NCBI GenBank assembly: GCA_035549175.1
Contig: DASZRL010000105.1
Coordinates: 1 to 64,000 of the forward strand
DNA length: 64,000 nt
Reading direction: 5' to 3'
Origin: DASTSN01 sp035549175
GTDB lineage: Bacteria > Bacteroidota > Bacteroidia > Chitinophagales > Chitinophagaceae
Shown here: in pieces, positions 41,993 to 50,521 of the stretch
Layout: every line of letters starts with the position of its first letter
Numbering within the stretch: the first letter of the stretch is position 1
Notes under the pieces: generated by a model
Database searches by the model: none
What the model was told of the DNA's origin: nothing
The model's input: only the letters and a program-made list of their open reading frames with translations
Translations under genes and position numbers: made by a program

Positions 41993-43023
41993 TGCGATAC
42001 ACCATGTTGTACGAATGGATCCTACATACCGATTTTGCCTATCCCTGGATGTTCAGCCTGCTGGCCCTGGTGCCGGTGCTGATCAGCTGGTACCGGCGCC
42101 GGGGAGACCGGATCCAGGGTACCCTGGAGGTATCCACCGAGCATGCTTTTACAGCCCGTTCCTGGAAAAACGGCCTCCGGCATCTGCCCTTTCTCCTGCG
42201 CATGGCGGCCCTGTGCCTGCTTATCGTGGTGCTGGCCCGCCCCCAGAAGCGCAATGACGACCAGCTGACGGAGGGGCAGGGGATTGACATCGTACTGGCG
42301 ATGGACGTGAGTGGTTCCATGGGCTCCCGCGATATCCTGCCCAGCCGGCTGGAAGCTGCCAAGGAGGTGGCCGAGGAATTTGTCCGCAACCGGCCGGTGG
42401 ACCGGATCGGCCTGGTCATATTTTCCGGGGAAAGTTTTACGCAGTGTCCCATCACGACGGACCGGGAGACTCTGCTGACCCAGATCGAGTCCCTGGAAAG
42501 CCGGCGGTTCCTGATGGACGGAACGGTAATTGGGGAAGGACTGGCCACCGCCGTGGACCGCCTGCGCGAAAGCGATGCCAAGAGCAAGGTGGTGATCCTG
42601 CTAACCGACGGGAAGGAGGATCCCCCGGAAACGCGGCTGATTGATCCCCTGACCGCCCTGGAGATCGCCAAATCCCAGCATGTAAAGGTTTACACCGTCG
42701 GCATGAGTGCGCTGAACGATTCCAGCCAGGTGGTGGCGGAAAACCCGGTAAAGGGAACTTCGGCCCAGCCCGGAAGCAGTTTCCTGGATGAGCAGCTGCT
42801 CCGGCGGATCGCTACGGAAACGGGTGGCCAGTATTACCGGGCCATCGACCGGGAAAGCCTGGGCAATATCTATAAGCAGATCGACCGGCTGGAAAAGTCC
42901 CGGATCGAGGTGACCTCCTTCAAACGCTACGAGGAACGGTTCGTGCCCTTCCTGCTGACCGCGCTGGGGCTCCTGCTGGCGGAAGCCGTCCTCCGGTATA
43001 CGGTCCTGCGCCGCTTTCCCTGA
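41989..43023 (+). CDS. BatA-like von Willebrand A domain membrane protein
   Basis: 344 residues. N-terminal helix pair around FAYPWMFSLLALVPVLISW and LPFLLRMAALCLLIVVLA, with an aerotolerance-type (BatA) spacer. The VWA domain starts at GIDIVLAMDVSGSMGSRD (MIDAS D106-x-S108-x-S110) and includes VVILLTDGKEDPPETR. It ends with a C-terminal transmembrane helix (FVPFLLTALGLLLAEAVL). The VWA domain sits in the periplasm between two anchors. No second VWA (BatB) gene follows; rsgA comes next. Confidence 0.93.
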   Translation: MMRYTMLYEWILHTDFAYPWMFSLLALVPVLISWYRRRGDRIQGTLEVSTEHAFTARSWKNGLRHLPFLLRMAALCLLIVVLARPQKRNDDQLTEGQGIDIVLAMDVSGSMGSRDILPSRLEAAKEVAEEFVRNRPVDRIGLVIFSGESFTQCPITTDRETLLTQIESLESRRFLMDGTVIGEGLATAVDRLRESDAKSKVVILLTDGKEDPPETRLIDPLTALEIAKSQHVKVYTVGMSALNDSSQVVAENPVKGTSAQPGSSFLDEQLLRRIATETGGQYYRAIDRESLGNIYKQIDRLEKSRIEVTSFKRYEERFVPFLLTALGLLLAEAVLRYTVLRRFP

Positions 43024-43048
43024 TAAATTCCCCCTAACTTGCAGCTGC

Positions 43049-43975
43049 ATGATGGCCACTGTCTACAAATCGACCGGGAGCTGGTATACGGTAAAGGATA
43101 CCTCCGGCAACTGGCACCAGGCCCGCATCAAGGGGGTGTTCAAGATCGATGATATTACCTCCACCAATCCCGTGGCGGTCGGGGACCTGGTGGATATGGA
43201 GATCGAAAATGACCTGGAACACACCGCCACGATTACCCGGATTCATGACCGGACTAATTATATCAACCGCCAGTCCCCCCGTGGCAGGCACCAGCACCAT
43301 ATCATCGCGGCCAACCTGGACCAGGCCCTGCTGATCGCCACGCTGCGGGAACCCCGCACTTCCCAGGGGTTCATTGACCGCTTCCTCGTTGCCGCAGAGA
43401 TGTACCATGTTGCGGCAGTACTGGTTTTCAACAAGGCGGACCTCTACGGGAAAAAGGAACAGGAAAAGTTCGAGGCGCTGCGCCGCATGTATGAAGGCAT
43501 CGGGTACCGGGTCCTGCTGACCAGCGCCGCCTCCCGGCTGGGCCTGGAGGCTCTCCTGCAACAGCTTACCGCCAGGACCACCCTGGTCAGCGGGCACAGC
43601 GGGGTGGGTAAATCCTCCCTGCTCAACCTGCTCGTGCCCGGCCTGCAGCTGCGCACCCAGGATGTAAGCGGCTGGAGCGGGAAGGGCATGCATACCACCA
43701 CCTTCGCCGAAATGTTCGACCTCGCCGACGGCGGCCGGGTCATCGATACGCCCGGCATGCGCGAGTTCGGGCTGGTGGATGTCAGCCGCCGGGAGCTATC
43801 CCATTATTTTCCGGAAATGCGGGACCGCCTGGGGGGATGCCAGTTTAATAACTGCCTGCATATCAACGAACCCGGCTGCGCCATCCGGGAAGCCGTGGTA
43901 AACGGGGCAATTGCCGAGGACCGGTACGTGAGTTACCGGAGCATCCTGGAATCGATCGAGGAAAGGAATTATTGA
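43049..43975 (+). CDS. rsgA: Ribosome small-subunit GTPase RsgA
   Basis: Circularly permuted GTPase that tests the maturing 30S subunit. An OB-fold comes first (VAVGDLVDMEIEN), then G4 NKAD at 128-131 and SAASRLGLE (G5). The P-loop GHSGVGKSS is at 182-190 and DTPGMREFGLVD is G3. The C-terminal zinc knuckle (GGCQFNNCLHINEPGCAIREAV in part) carries the expected Cys and His. The 308 residues are full length. ATG 43052 is an alternative start. It follows the BatA gene by 25 bases but has no functional link to it. Confidence 0.96.
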   Translation: MMATVYKSTGSWYTVKDTSGNWHQARIKGVFKIDDITSTNPVAVGDLVDMEIENDLEHTATITRIHDRTNYINRQSPRGRHQHHIIAANLDQALLIATLREPRTSQGFIDRFLVAAEMYHVAAVLVFNKADLYGKKEQEKFEALRRMYEGIGYRVLLTSAASRLGLEALLQQLTARTTLVSGHSGVGKSSLLNLLVPGLQLRTQDVSGWSGKGMHTTTFAEMFDLADGGRVIDTPGMREFGLVDVSRRELSHYFPEMRDRLGGCQFNNCLHINEPGCAIREAVVNGAIAEDRYVSYRSILESIEERNY

Positions 43976-44003
43976 ATCAGGGGCCTGCCGGTTCGCGGGC
44001 CGG

Positions 44004-44336
44004 TCAGGCAATGTTGCGGTGCAGGTCCATGGAGAACAGTTTGCCTTCCAGGACGCCGGCCAGTTCCACAACCGCCTTGTTATCCTTGTTCAGCGCATCC
44101 CGCGTTTTGGTGGGGAAAATGGATATTCCGTTGTAGATGTTGTAGTGCAGGGTCATATTGTGCCCCTTGAACCGGAACTCCCAGTCAATGGTGTCGAAGT
44201 CATCTTCCTTGTTGCTGAAGCTGATCTTGAAGTCTTTGCTGAGAATGTCAGCGATCTGGTAGAAGCGTTTCAGGCCGCCATCGTCGTCGATGACCACTTC
44301 GGTACAGCCCAGGTTGGTTCTCAGGGTGAGGCTCAT
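44004..44336 (-). CDS. Hypothetical small cytoplasmic protein, 110 residues
   Basis: Not firmly recognised. A soluble alpha/beta protein: GCTEVVIDDDGGLKRFYQIAD, FKISFSNKEDDFDTIDWEFRF, GHNMTLHYNIYNGISIFP and VVELAGVLEGKLFSMDL. The order, with a WEFRFKGHNMTLHY strand pair, is reminiscent of DUF3630, but this is a guess from memory. There is no signal, Cys cluster or nucleotide motif. It is convergent with rsgA. Confidence 0.65.
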   Translation of the reverse strand: MSLTLRTNLGCTEVVIDDDGGLKRFYQIADILSKDFKISFSNKEDDFDTIDWEFRFKGHNMTLHYNIYNGISIFPTKTRDALNKDNKAVVELAGVLEGKLFSMDLHRNIA

Positions 44337-44403
44337 AAAAAAAGGTTTACGCGTTATTTAATAGAGACCCGGATTAATTACACTCTGCTGCACCGATTGT
44401 TGG

Positions 44404-44598
44404 CTAATCCCTGAATTTTTTTGCCTTGCTGGCGGCTTTGATCGCAGCAGGATCCCCGGCAACGATTTTTTCCGCGCCTACATTTTTTCCGTTCGTTCCG
44501 CAGCCATATTTCGGGCCGAACAGGTTATTCCACAGTTTACAGGAGGAAAGCAGGGTTACCATACCCAGCATGACCAGTGCGATTCGAAGGTTTTTCAT
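44404..44598 (-). CDS. Small lipoprotein, 64 residues
   Basis: A lipoprotein signal MKNLRIALVMLGMVTLLSSC (lipid on Cys20) is followed by a 44-residue mature peptide. It has a GPKYGCGTNGKNVGAEKIVAG core and a basic, Ala/Lys-rich tail (IKAASKAKKFRD). The single mature Cys is at 33. I have the impression that KYGCxxNGKNxGAEKI-type micro-lipoproteins recur in Bacteroidota, but I know of no function. The upstream region is AT-rich. Confidence 0.7.
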   Translation of the reverse strand: MKNLRIALVMLGMVTLLSSCKLWNNLFGPKYGCGTNGKNVGAEKIVAGDPAAIKAASKAKKFRD

Positions 44599-44711
44599 AG
44601 ACGTAATTTTTCTTACCCTATAACGAAATTAAGCAGAATTAATTACCCCTGCCATAGTAAAACTACCCGCGGGGCGGGTTTTGGCGAGCCTGACCGATAA
44701 GAAAATGATAA

Positions 44712-45266
44712 TCATGATATCCCGGCCTGCTGCCCGGGTGGCGGCGGTGCCGGGTTACGGAACCAGTCGGCGTAAAAGACGTAGTTGTTCGCAATCCGGT
44801 CGATCTCCCCGCCGATGAGTTCGGCCGGGATATCCTTGACCTTTTTGGCGGGAACGCCGGCGTAAATGCTGCCGGCTTCGCAGACCGTATTTTCCAGCAC
44901 CACCGCGCCGGCGGCAATGATAGTATGGGAGTGAACCACGGCATTGTCCATGACAATGGCGCCCATACCGACCAGTACGTTGTCATGCAGGACACAGCCA
45001 TGGATGATGGCGTGGTGACCGATGGAGACGTTGTTGCCGATCGTGGTGCCGCATTTCTGGTAGGTGCAGTGGATGCAGGCCCCGTCCTGGATATTGACCT
45101 TGTTGCCGAGGCGGATGAAGTTTACGTCCCCGCGTACCACGGCGTTGAACCAGATGCTGCAATCATCGCCGGTTTCGACATCCCCCACGATGGTCGCATT
45201 GGGAGCCAGATAACAGTTGGTGCCAAAACGGGGGTGTTTATCCTGGACGGGAAGAATAAGGGCCAT
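44712..45266 (-). CDS. Gamma-class carbonic anhydrase family protein
   Basis: 184 residues forming a left-handed beta-helix of hexapeptide repeats: NATIVGDVETGDDCSIWFNAVVRGDV, VNIQDGACIHCTYQKCGTTIGN and NVSIGHHAIIHGCVLHDNVLVGMGAIV. These are read in consecutive pieces. The His residues at the positions of the gamma-CA zinc site are present in the ACIH and GHHAIIHG segments. Family members often lack anhydrase activity, so only the fold is certain. The gene is divergent from the aminotransferase gene with 134 bases between them. Confidence 0.9.
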   Translation of the reverse strand: MALILPVQDKHPRFGTNCYLAPNATIVGDVETGDDCSIWFNAVVRGDVNFIRLGNKVNIQDGACIHCTYQKCGTTIGNNVSIGHHAIIHGCVLHDNVLVGMGAIVMDNAVVHSHTIIAAGAVVLENTVCEAGSIYAGVPAKKVKDIPAELIGGEIDRIANNYVFYADWFRNPAPPPPGQQAGIS

Positions 45267-45400
45267 ACGGGGAGGTTAAGGTGCGACAGGGAAAGCCCGG
45301 GACCGCCATGATGGCCTTGCCCGGCTGCCTGGCTGCAAATTATCGATTTTCTTGTCCCGATTTTGCGTTCTTTGCAGAAAAGGGAACGCCTCATTTTGCC

Positions 45401-46615
45401 ATGAACCAGCGGGAATTGTTTTACCGGCACCTCGCCCAGACCTCCCCGGCGCCCCTGGCGCTGGAAATTGTGGAGGCTTCCGGCTGCCTGCTACGCGACC
45501 GGGCAGGAAAGACCTATATCGACCTGATCGGGGGCATCAGCGTGGCCAATACGGGCCACCGGCATCCCGGTGTGGTCCGGGCGATACGCGACCAGCTGGA
45601 CGCCTACCTGCATGTAATGGTCTACGGTGAGTTCGTGGAATCCCCGCAGGTGCGCTATGCCACCCGGCTGGCCGGCCTGTTGCCACAAACGCTTAATGCC
45701 GTTTATTTTACCAATTCGGGTGCCGAGGCCGTGGAGGGCGCCATGAAACTGGCCAAACGGGTAACCAACCGGACCGGGATGGTTGCCTTTCAGCATTCCT
45801 ACCACGGGTCCACCCAGGGAGCACTCAGCCTGATGGGTGACGAAACCTGGCGCAACCCGTTCCGTCCCCTGCTGCCGGGCATCCTGCACCTTACCTACAA
45901 CGACCCGGAAAGCCTGGAACTGATTACGGACCAGACTGCCTGCGTGGTGGCGGAAACCGTCCAGGCCGAAGCGGGGATACAACCGCCTTCCGTGGCATGG
46001 ATGCAGGCGCTGCGGGATCGCTGCACCCGGACCGGCACCCTGCTGATCCTGGACGAGATCCAGGCGGGGTTCGGCCGGACCGGCAGGCTATGGGGATTTG
46101 AACATTTCGGGATCGTGCCGGATGTCCTGCTGCTGGGCAAGGCCCTGGGCGGAGGTATGCCCCTGGGTGCGTTCATCTCGGACAAAACCTGGATGGACCA
46201 GCTGGCCGATCGTCCGGTGCTGGGACATATCACCACCTTTGGGGGCCACCCGGTGAGCTGTGCCGCCGGGCTGGCCGCCACCGAGGTCCTGCTGACTGAA
46301 CACCTGACCGGGGGCGTACCGGAAAAAGAGGCCCTTTTCCGGTCCCTGCTGGTCCATCCCCGCATCCGCGCAGTCCGGTCTTTCGGGTTATGGATGGCCG
46401 TGGAATTTGATTCGTTTGCCACCTGCAAGCGCATCATAGACGCCTGCATCCGGCGGGGCGTGCTGACGGACTGGTTTCTGTTCGCCGCCCACTGCCTGCG
46501 CATTTCTCCGCCCCTTACCATCAGCGAGTCCCAGATCCGCGAGGCCTGCGCCATCATCCTGGCCTGCTGCGAAGATACCCTCCTGCCCGAAGGCCTTTTA
46601 GCGCAACCTAGCTGA
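45401..46615 (+). CDS. Class III aminotransferase (acetylornithine/GABA-type)
   Basis: PLP enzyme of 404 residues, start at ATG 45401 (the open frame upstream is not supported). Motifs: YIDLIGGISVANTGHRHP, VYFTNSGAEAVEGAMKLAKR, SYHGSTQGALSL, LILDEIQAGFGRTGRLWGFEHF (DEIQ 218-221) and LLLGKALGGG with the Schiff-base Lys247. The amino donor cannot be read; candidates include acetylornithine, 4-aminobutyrate and aspartate-type substrates. No arginine biosynthesis genes are adjacent. It overlaps the glpF gene tail to tail by eight bases. Confidence 0.9.
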   Translation: MNQRELFYRHLAQTSPAPLALEIVEASGCLLRDRAGKTYIDLIGGISVANTGHRHPGVVRAIRDQLDAYLHVMVYGEFVESPQVRYATRLAGLLPQTLNAVYFTNSGAEAVEGAMKLAKRVTNRTGMVAFQHSYHGSTQGALSLMGDETWRNPFRPLLPGILHLTYNDPESLELITDQTACVVAETVQAEAGIQPPSVAWMQALRDRCTRTGTLLILDEIQAGFGRTGRLWGFEHFGIVPDVLLLGKALGGGMPLGAFISDKTWMDQLADRPVLGHITTFGGHPVSCAAGLAATEVLLTEHLTGGVPEKEALFRSLLVHPRIRAVRSFGLWMAVEFDSFATCKRIIDACIRRGVLTDWFLFAAHCLRISPPLTISESQIREACAIILACCEDTLLPEGLLAQPS

Positions 46616-47318
46616 TCCAGGTAAAGCAGGCTGCTGCCAGCAGCCCGCCGATCACGGGGCCCAGCACCGGTACCCAGGCATACCTCCAGTCACTGTCCCG
46701 CTTGCCCCGGATGGGCAGCAGGAAGTGGGCGATGCGCGGTCCCAGGTCCCGCGCGGGGTTGATGGCATACCCGGTGGGCCCGCCCAGGGACAGGCCGATG
46801 CCGAGTACCAGCAGGCCAACGGGCAGGGCATTGAGCGTCCCGAGGCTCTGATCAGGCGGAGACATCAGCAGGGCGCCCAGGACCAGCACAAAGGTCCCGA
46901 TGATTTCAGTGATCAGATTGTAGAAGGGCCGGCGGATTGCGGGCGCGGTGCAGAAGACGGCCAGCGTGGCATCGCCTCCGGGCGTGGCATCAAATTGCAG
47001 TTTATAGGTCAGCCAGACCAGGACCGCGCCGGTGAACGCCCCGGCGAACTGGGCGGCCAGGTAGGTGGCTACCAGGGCCTTGTCAAAATGGTGAAAGGCC
47101 GCCATGGCCAGGGTGACCGCGGGGTTCAGGTGACCGCTGCCGCCCAGGAAGGTGGAGGCATACACGCCCAGGAAGACGGCCATGGCCCAGCCAAACGTGA
47201 TGACGATCCATCCGCTGTTCTGGCCATTAGACTTGTTCAGCAGCACATTGGCTACCACGCCATTGCCCAGGACGATCAGCAGGGCCGTGCCGGTAAATTC
47301 ACCAAGGAAGGGAGACAT
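46608..47318 (-). CDS. glpF: Glycerol uptake facilitator (aquaglyceroporin)
   Basis: 236-residue MIP channel with six membrane helices and two re-entrant loops carrying NPA: 65-67 in GGSGHLNPAVTLAMA and 187-189 in GYAINPARDLGP. The Asp after NPAR (D191) is the mark of glycerol-conducting members rather than pure water channels. It starts three bases after glpD ends, with glpK upstream, so the order is glpK-glpD-glpF. It admits glycerol by facilitated diffusion across the inner membrane. Confidence 0.93.
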   Translation of the reverse strand: MSPFLGEFTGTALLIVLGNGVVANVLLNKSNGQNSGWIVITFGWAMAVFLGVYASTFLGGSGHLNPAVTLAMAAFHHFDKALVATYLAAQFAGAFTGAVLVWLTYKLQFDATPGGDATLAVFCTAPAIRRPFYNLITEIIGTFVLVLGALLMSPPDQSLGTLNALPVGLLVLGIGLSLGGPTGYAINPARDLGPRIAHFLLPIRGKRDSDWRYAWVPVLGPVIGGLLAAACFTWIS

Positions 47319-47321
47319 GTT

Positions 47322-48869
47322 TTAAGGGTTTGTCGTGGGTAAATATTGATTGGCTAATTGGGCAAAGGAGCTTACCTGGCGATCCATCCAGTCCTTGTCA
47401 CGGCCCAGTTCCCGGGCCAGCAGTCCGGCAACACGGGGGGCTGCGTCCCGGGCCGCCCGCGCATCCAGCAGCAGGGCGCGGGTTCTCCGCGCCAGCGCAT
47501 CCTCGACGGTCATGCAGAGTTCCCGGCGCGCAGCCCAGACGATTTCCGCTTCCAGGTAAGGCAGGTCCGGATGGAGGAGTTGTCCCAGGTCCGGCTGCTC
47601 GCGGATCAGGTCGCGGAGGGCCGTTTCGTCACTTCCGTAATAATATAGAGAGGCTTCAAAATCCGTATCCGCCCGGTATCCATGGATAGGCAGGTCCCGG
47701 GTGCGGCACTCGGTGGCGGGCAGGCCCGCCTTGTGTACCGCGATTTCCATCACATCCTCGGCCATCTTACGGTAGGTGGTCCATTTCCCCCCGGTTACCG
47801 TGATGAGTTCCGAATCCGAAACCGTGACCAGGTGGTCGCGGGACAGGGCGGCCGTGGTACGGGAACTTCCTTTTACCAGGGGTCGAAGGCCCGCAAACTG
47901 GCTGCGGATATCGGCATAACCGGGATCCTTGGTGAGGTATTTCTGAATATGGTGGAGGATAAATTCCACTTCCTCGTGCAGGGCCACGGGTTCCTCCGAG
48001 ACGGCCTGCACCGGCGTATCGGTGGTACCCACGATAATCTTGTTGTGCCAGGGTACGGCAAACAGGACCCTGTTGTCATCGGTTTTGGGGATCATGATGG
48101 CATGGGCCGACGGCAAAAATTCCCGGTCCAGGACCAGGTGCACCCCCTGGCTGGGTGCGATCATGGTTTCCGCCGCCGGGTCATCCAGGTGCAGGATCGC
48201 ATCGGTGAACACGCCGGTGGCGTTGATCACGGCCCGCGCGCGGATCTCATACTGGCGGCCGCTGATCCGGTCGGTCAGGGCCACGCCGCAGATCCGGCCG
48301 CGCTCCTTCAGCAGCCCTTCCACGGGAGCGTAGTTCAGCAGGGTTGCGCCGTGGTCCGCGGCCGTCATGGCCAGGTGTATGGCCAGCCGGGCATCATCGA
48401 ACTGGCCGTCATGATAGACCACGCCACCCCGCAAGCCCTCCGGGTCCAGGGTGGGCGCGAGGGCCAGGGTTTCCTCGCGGGAAAGCAATTGGGAAGCGCC
48501 CAGGCCCAGGCTGCCGGACATCCAGTCATAGACTTTCAGGCCCAGTCCGTAATAGGGACCTTCCCACCATTTGTAATTGGGCACGATGAAGGATTGATTC
48601 TTGGCCAGGTGGGGCGCATTCTTGAGCAGCAGGCCGCGTTCCTTAAGGGCCTCCATAACCAGTTTGATATTGCCCTGCTGCAGGTAACGGACCCCGCCGT
48701 GCACGAGTTTGGTACTGCGGGAGGACGTGCCCTTGGCAAAATCATGCTTTTCCAGCAGCAGGGTCCGGAGTCCCCGGGAGGCCGCGTCTACGGCCACACC
48801 CAGCCCGGTGGCGCCTCCGCCGATAACACAGATGTCCCAGGTGCCCGGGGTGCTGAGCTGCGCGATCAT
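47322..48869 (-). CDS. glpD: Aerobic glycerol-3-phosphate dehydrogenase (FAD)
   Basis: Membrane-associated flavoenzyme that oxidises glycerol 3-phosphate to dihydroxyacetone phosphate and reduces quinone. The FAD motif TWDICVIGGGATGLGVAVDA is at the N-terminus, followed by RSTKLVHGGVRYLQQGN. IIVGTTDTP, a conserved IRSQFAGLRPLV and VTVSDSELITVTGGKWTTYRKM lie in the C-terminal half. Start taken at ATG 48869 (515 residues); a TTG at 48884 would give a NRDHMIAQL beginning, closer to other GlpD proteins. It is followed by glpF and preceded by glpK. Confidence 0.94.
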   Translation of the reverse strand: MIAQLSTPGTWDICVIGGGATGLGVAVDAASRGLRTLLLEKHDFAKGTSSRSTKLVHGGVRYLQQGNIKLVMEALKERGLLLKNAPHLAKNQSFIVPNYKWWEGPYYGLGLKVYDWMSGSLGLGASQLLSREETLALAPTLDPEGLRGGVVYHDGQFDDARLAIHLAMTAADHGATLLNYAPVEGLLKERGRICGVALTDRISGRQYEIRARAVINATGVFTDAILHLDDPAAETMIAPSQGVHLVLDREFLPSAHAIMIPKTDDNRVLFAVPWHNKIIVGTTDTPVQAVSEEPVALHEEVEFILHHIQKYLTKDPGYADIRSQFAGLRPLVKGSSRTTAALSRDHLVTVSDSELITVTGGKWTTYRKMAEDVMEIAVHKAGLPATECRTRDLPIHGYRADTDFEASLYYYGSDETALRDLIREQPDLGQLLHPDLPYLEAEIVWAARRELCMTVEDALARRTRALLLDARAARDAAPRVAGLLARELGRDKDWMDRQVSSFAQLANQYLPTTNP

Positions 48870-48928
48870 GTGGTCCCTGTTCAAAATAGCTTGGCTTTGG
48901 TGAATGGTTGCATGGTTTTCCTGCGCGT

Positions 48929-50428
48929 TCAGGCATTTTCTGCCCAGGAGATGCTGGCCCGTACGGCGCGCTGCCATCCCCGGATCAGTTCGGTTCGTTT
49001 GGCCGGGACCATGGCGGGCTCAAATCGCCTGTCTGCCTGCCATTGGCGGCTGATTTCCTCCACGTTGCTCCAGTACCCGACGGCCAGGCCTGCCAGGTAG
49101 GCGGCGCCGAGCGCCGTGGTTTCCGTCACGGCCGGGCGGACTACGCTGCAATCCAGCAGGTCGCTCTGGAACTGCATCAGCTGGTTATTCACGGTGGCGC
49201 CCCCGTCCACCCGCAGTTCCTTGATGCGGATGCCGGCATCGGCCTCCATTGCCTGGAGCACATCGCAGGTCTGGTAGGCGATGCTGTCCAGGGCTGCGCG
49301 GGCAATATGCGCACCGGTCGTGCCGCGGGTCAGGCCGAACAGGGTCCCCCGCGCATAGGAGTTCCAGTGGGGGGCGCCCAGGCCGGCAAAAGCCGGTACA
49401 AAATAAACGCCTTCTGTATCCGGGGCCTGGGAAGCCAGGGTTTCCACCTCCCCGGAGGTATGAATGATCTTCAGGCCATCGCGCAGCCACTGCACCACGG
49501 CCCCGGCAATGAATACGCTTCCTTCCAGGGCGTATTCCACGCGGTCCTGGATTTTCCAGGCAATGGTGGTCAGCAGGTTATTGCGGGAGCGTATGGCCTT
49601 CTGGCCTGTCTGCATTAGCATGAAACAGCCGGTCCCGTAGGTATTCTTGACCATGCCGGGCTGCGTGCACAACTGGCCGAACAGCGCCGCCTGCTGATCA
49701 CCGGCGATCCCGGCCAGGGGTATGCGCGCTTCAGGAAGGATCGTGCCGGTAAGCCCGTATACCGCGCTGGAAGGTTTTACTTCGGGAAGCAGGCTTTCAG
49801 GGATATCGAACAGCCTGAGCAGTTCGGGATCCCACTGGCAGCTGTGAATATTGAAGAGCAGTGTTCTGGACGCATTGCTGTAGTCGGTGATGTGCAGGGC
49901 ACCGCCGCTGAGTTTCCAGAGCAGCCAGCTGTCGATGGTGCCGAAAGCCAGCTCGCCCCGCTCCGCCTGCTGGCGGGCGCCGGGGACCTGGTTTAGGATC
50001 CAGCGCAGTTTGGTGGCCGAAAAATAGGCGTCGATCACCAGGCCTGTCTTTTCGCGGATCAGGTCACCGTGGCCGGCCTGTTTGAGCTCGTCGCAAAACG
50101 AGGCGGTGCGGCGGTCCTGCCATACGATGGCGGGATAGACAGGCCGGCCGGTGCGCCGGTTCCACACCACGGTGGTTTCCCGCTGGTTGGTAATGCCGAT
50201 GGCCGCAATATCTTTCAGGGTGATGCCGGCCTTGGCCACGGACTCGGCCAGGGTGCCAACCTGCGTGCTCCAGATCTCTTCGGGATCGTGCTCGACCCAG
50301 CCGGGCTGGGGAAAATACTGGCGAAATTCCTTCTGGGCTATGCTGCGGATGCTGCCCTGGTGGTCAAAGACGAGGCTGCGGCTGCTGGTAGTACCCTGGT
50401 CCAGGGCAAGAATGAACTGCGATGGCAT
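48929..50428 (-). CDS. glpK: Glycerol kinase
   Basis: Phosphorylates glycerol to sn-glycerol 3-phosphate with ATP. FGGY-kinase marks are present: ILALDQGTTSSRS (phosphate 1), QKEFRQYFPQPGWVEHDPEEIW, GITNQRETTVVWNRRTG and WLLWKLSGG. AGIAGDQQAALFGQLC, YVPAFAGLGAPHWNSYARG-like text near the middle (here YFVPAFAGLGAPHW) and LRVDGGATVNNQLMQFQ follow. The 499 residues are full length. It is first of the minus-strand glpK-glpD-glpF group and 59 bases from glpD. The 93 bases upstream hold the promoter; no operator was recognised. Confidence 0.96.
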   Translation of the reverse strand: MPSQFILALDQGTTSSRSLVFDHQGSIRSIAQKEFRQYFPQPGWVEHDPEEIWSTQVGTLAESVAKAGITLKDIAAIGITNQRETTVVWNRRTGRPVYPAIVWQDRRTASFCDELKQAGHGDLIREKTGLVIDAYFSATKLRWILNQVPGARQQAERGELAFGTIDSWLLWKLSGGALHITDYSNASRTLLFNIHSCQWDPELLRLFDIPESLLPEVKPSSAVYGLTGTILPEARIPLAGIAGDQQAALFGQLCTQPGMVKNTYGTGCFMLMQTGQKAIRSRNNLLTTIAWKIQDRVEYALEGSVFIAGAVVQWLRDGLKIIHTSGEVETLASQAPDTEGVYFVPAFAGLGAPHWNSYARGTLFGLTRGTTGAHIARAALDSIAYQTCDVLQAMEADAGIRIKELRVDGGATVNNQLMQFQSDLLDCSVVRPAVTETTALGAAYLAGLAVGYWSNVEEISRQWQADRRFEPAMVPAKRTELIRGWQRAVRASISWAENA

Positions 50429-50521
50429 GAATCGTGGTGTATTAAATCCGAAGATGGCAGGGAAATTACTGAAAAGTTCAGGAACCCCGATGGATCACAG
50501 GGGAAGCCTCCTGGAAATGGA

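Noticed and set aside
43976..44003. Hairpin (GCCTGCCGG / CCGGTCAGGC-like) between rsgA and its convergent neighbour
   Set aside because: Arms pair imperfectly and no T run follows on either strand, so it was not called a terminator.
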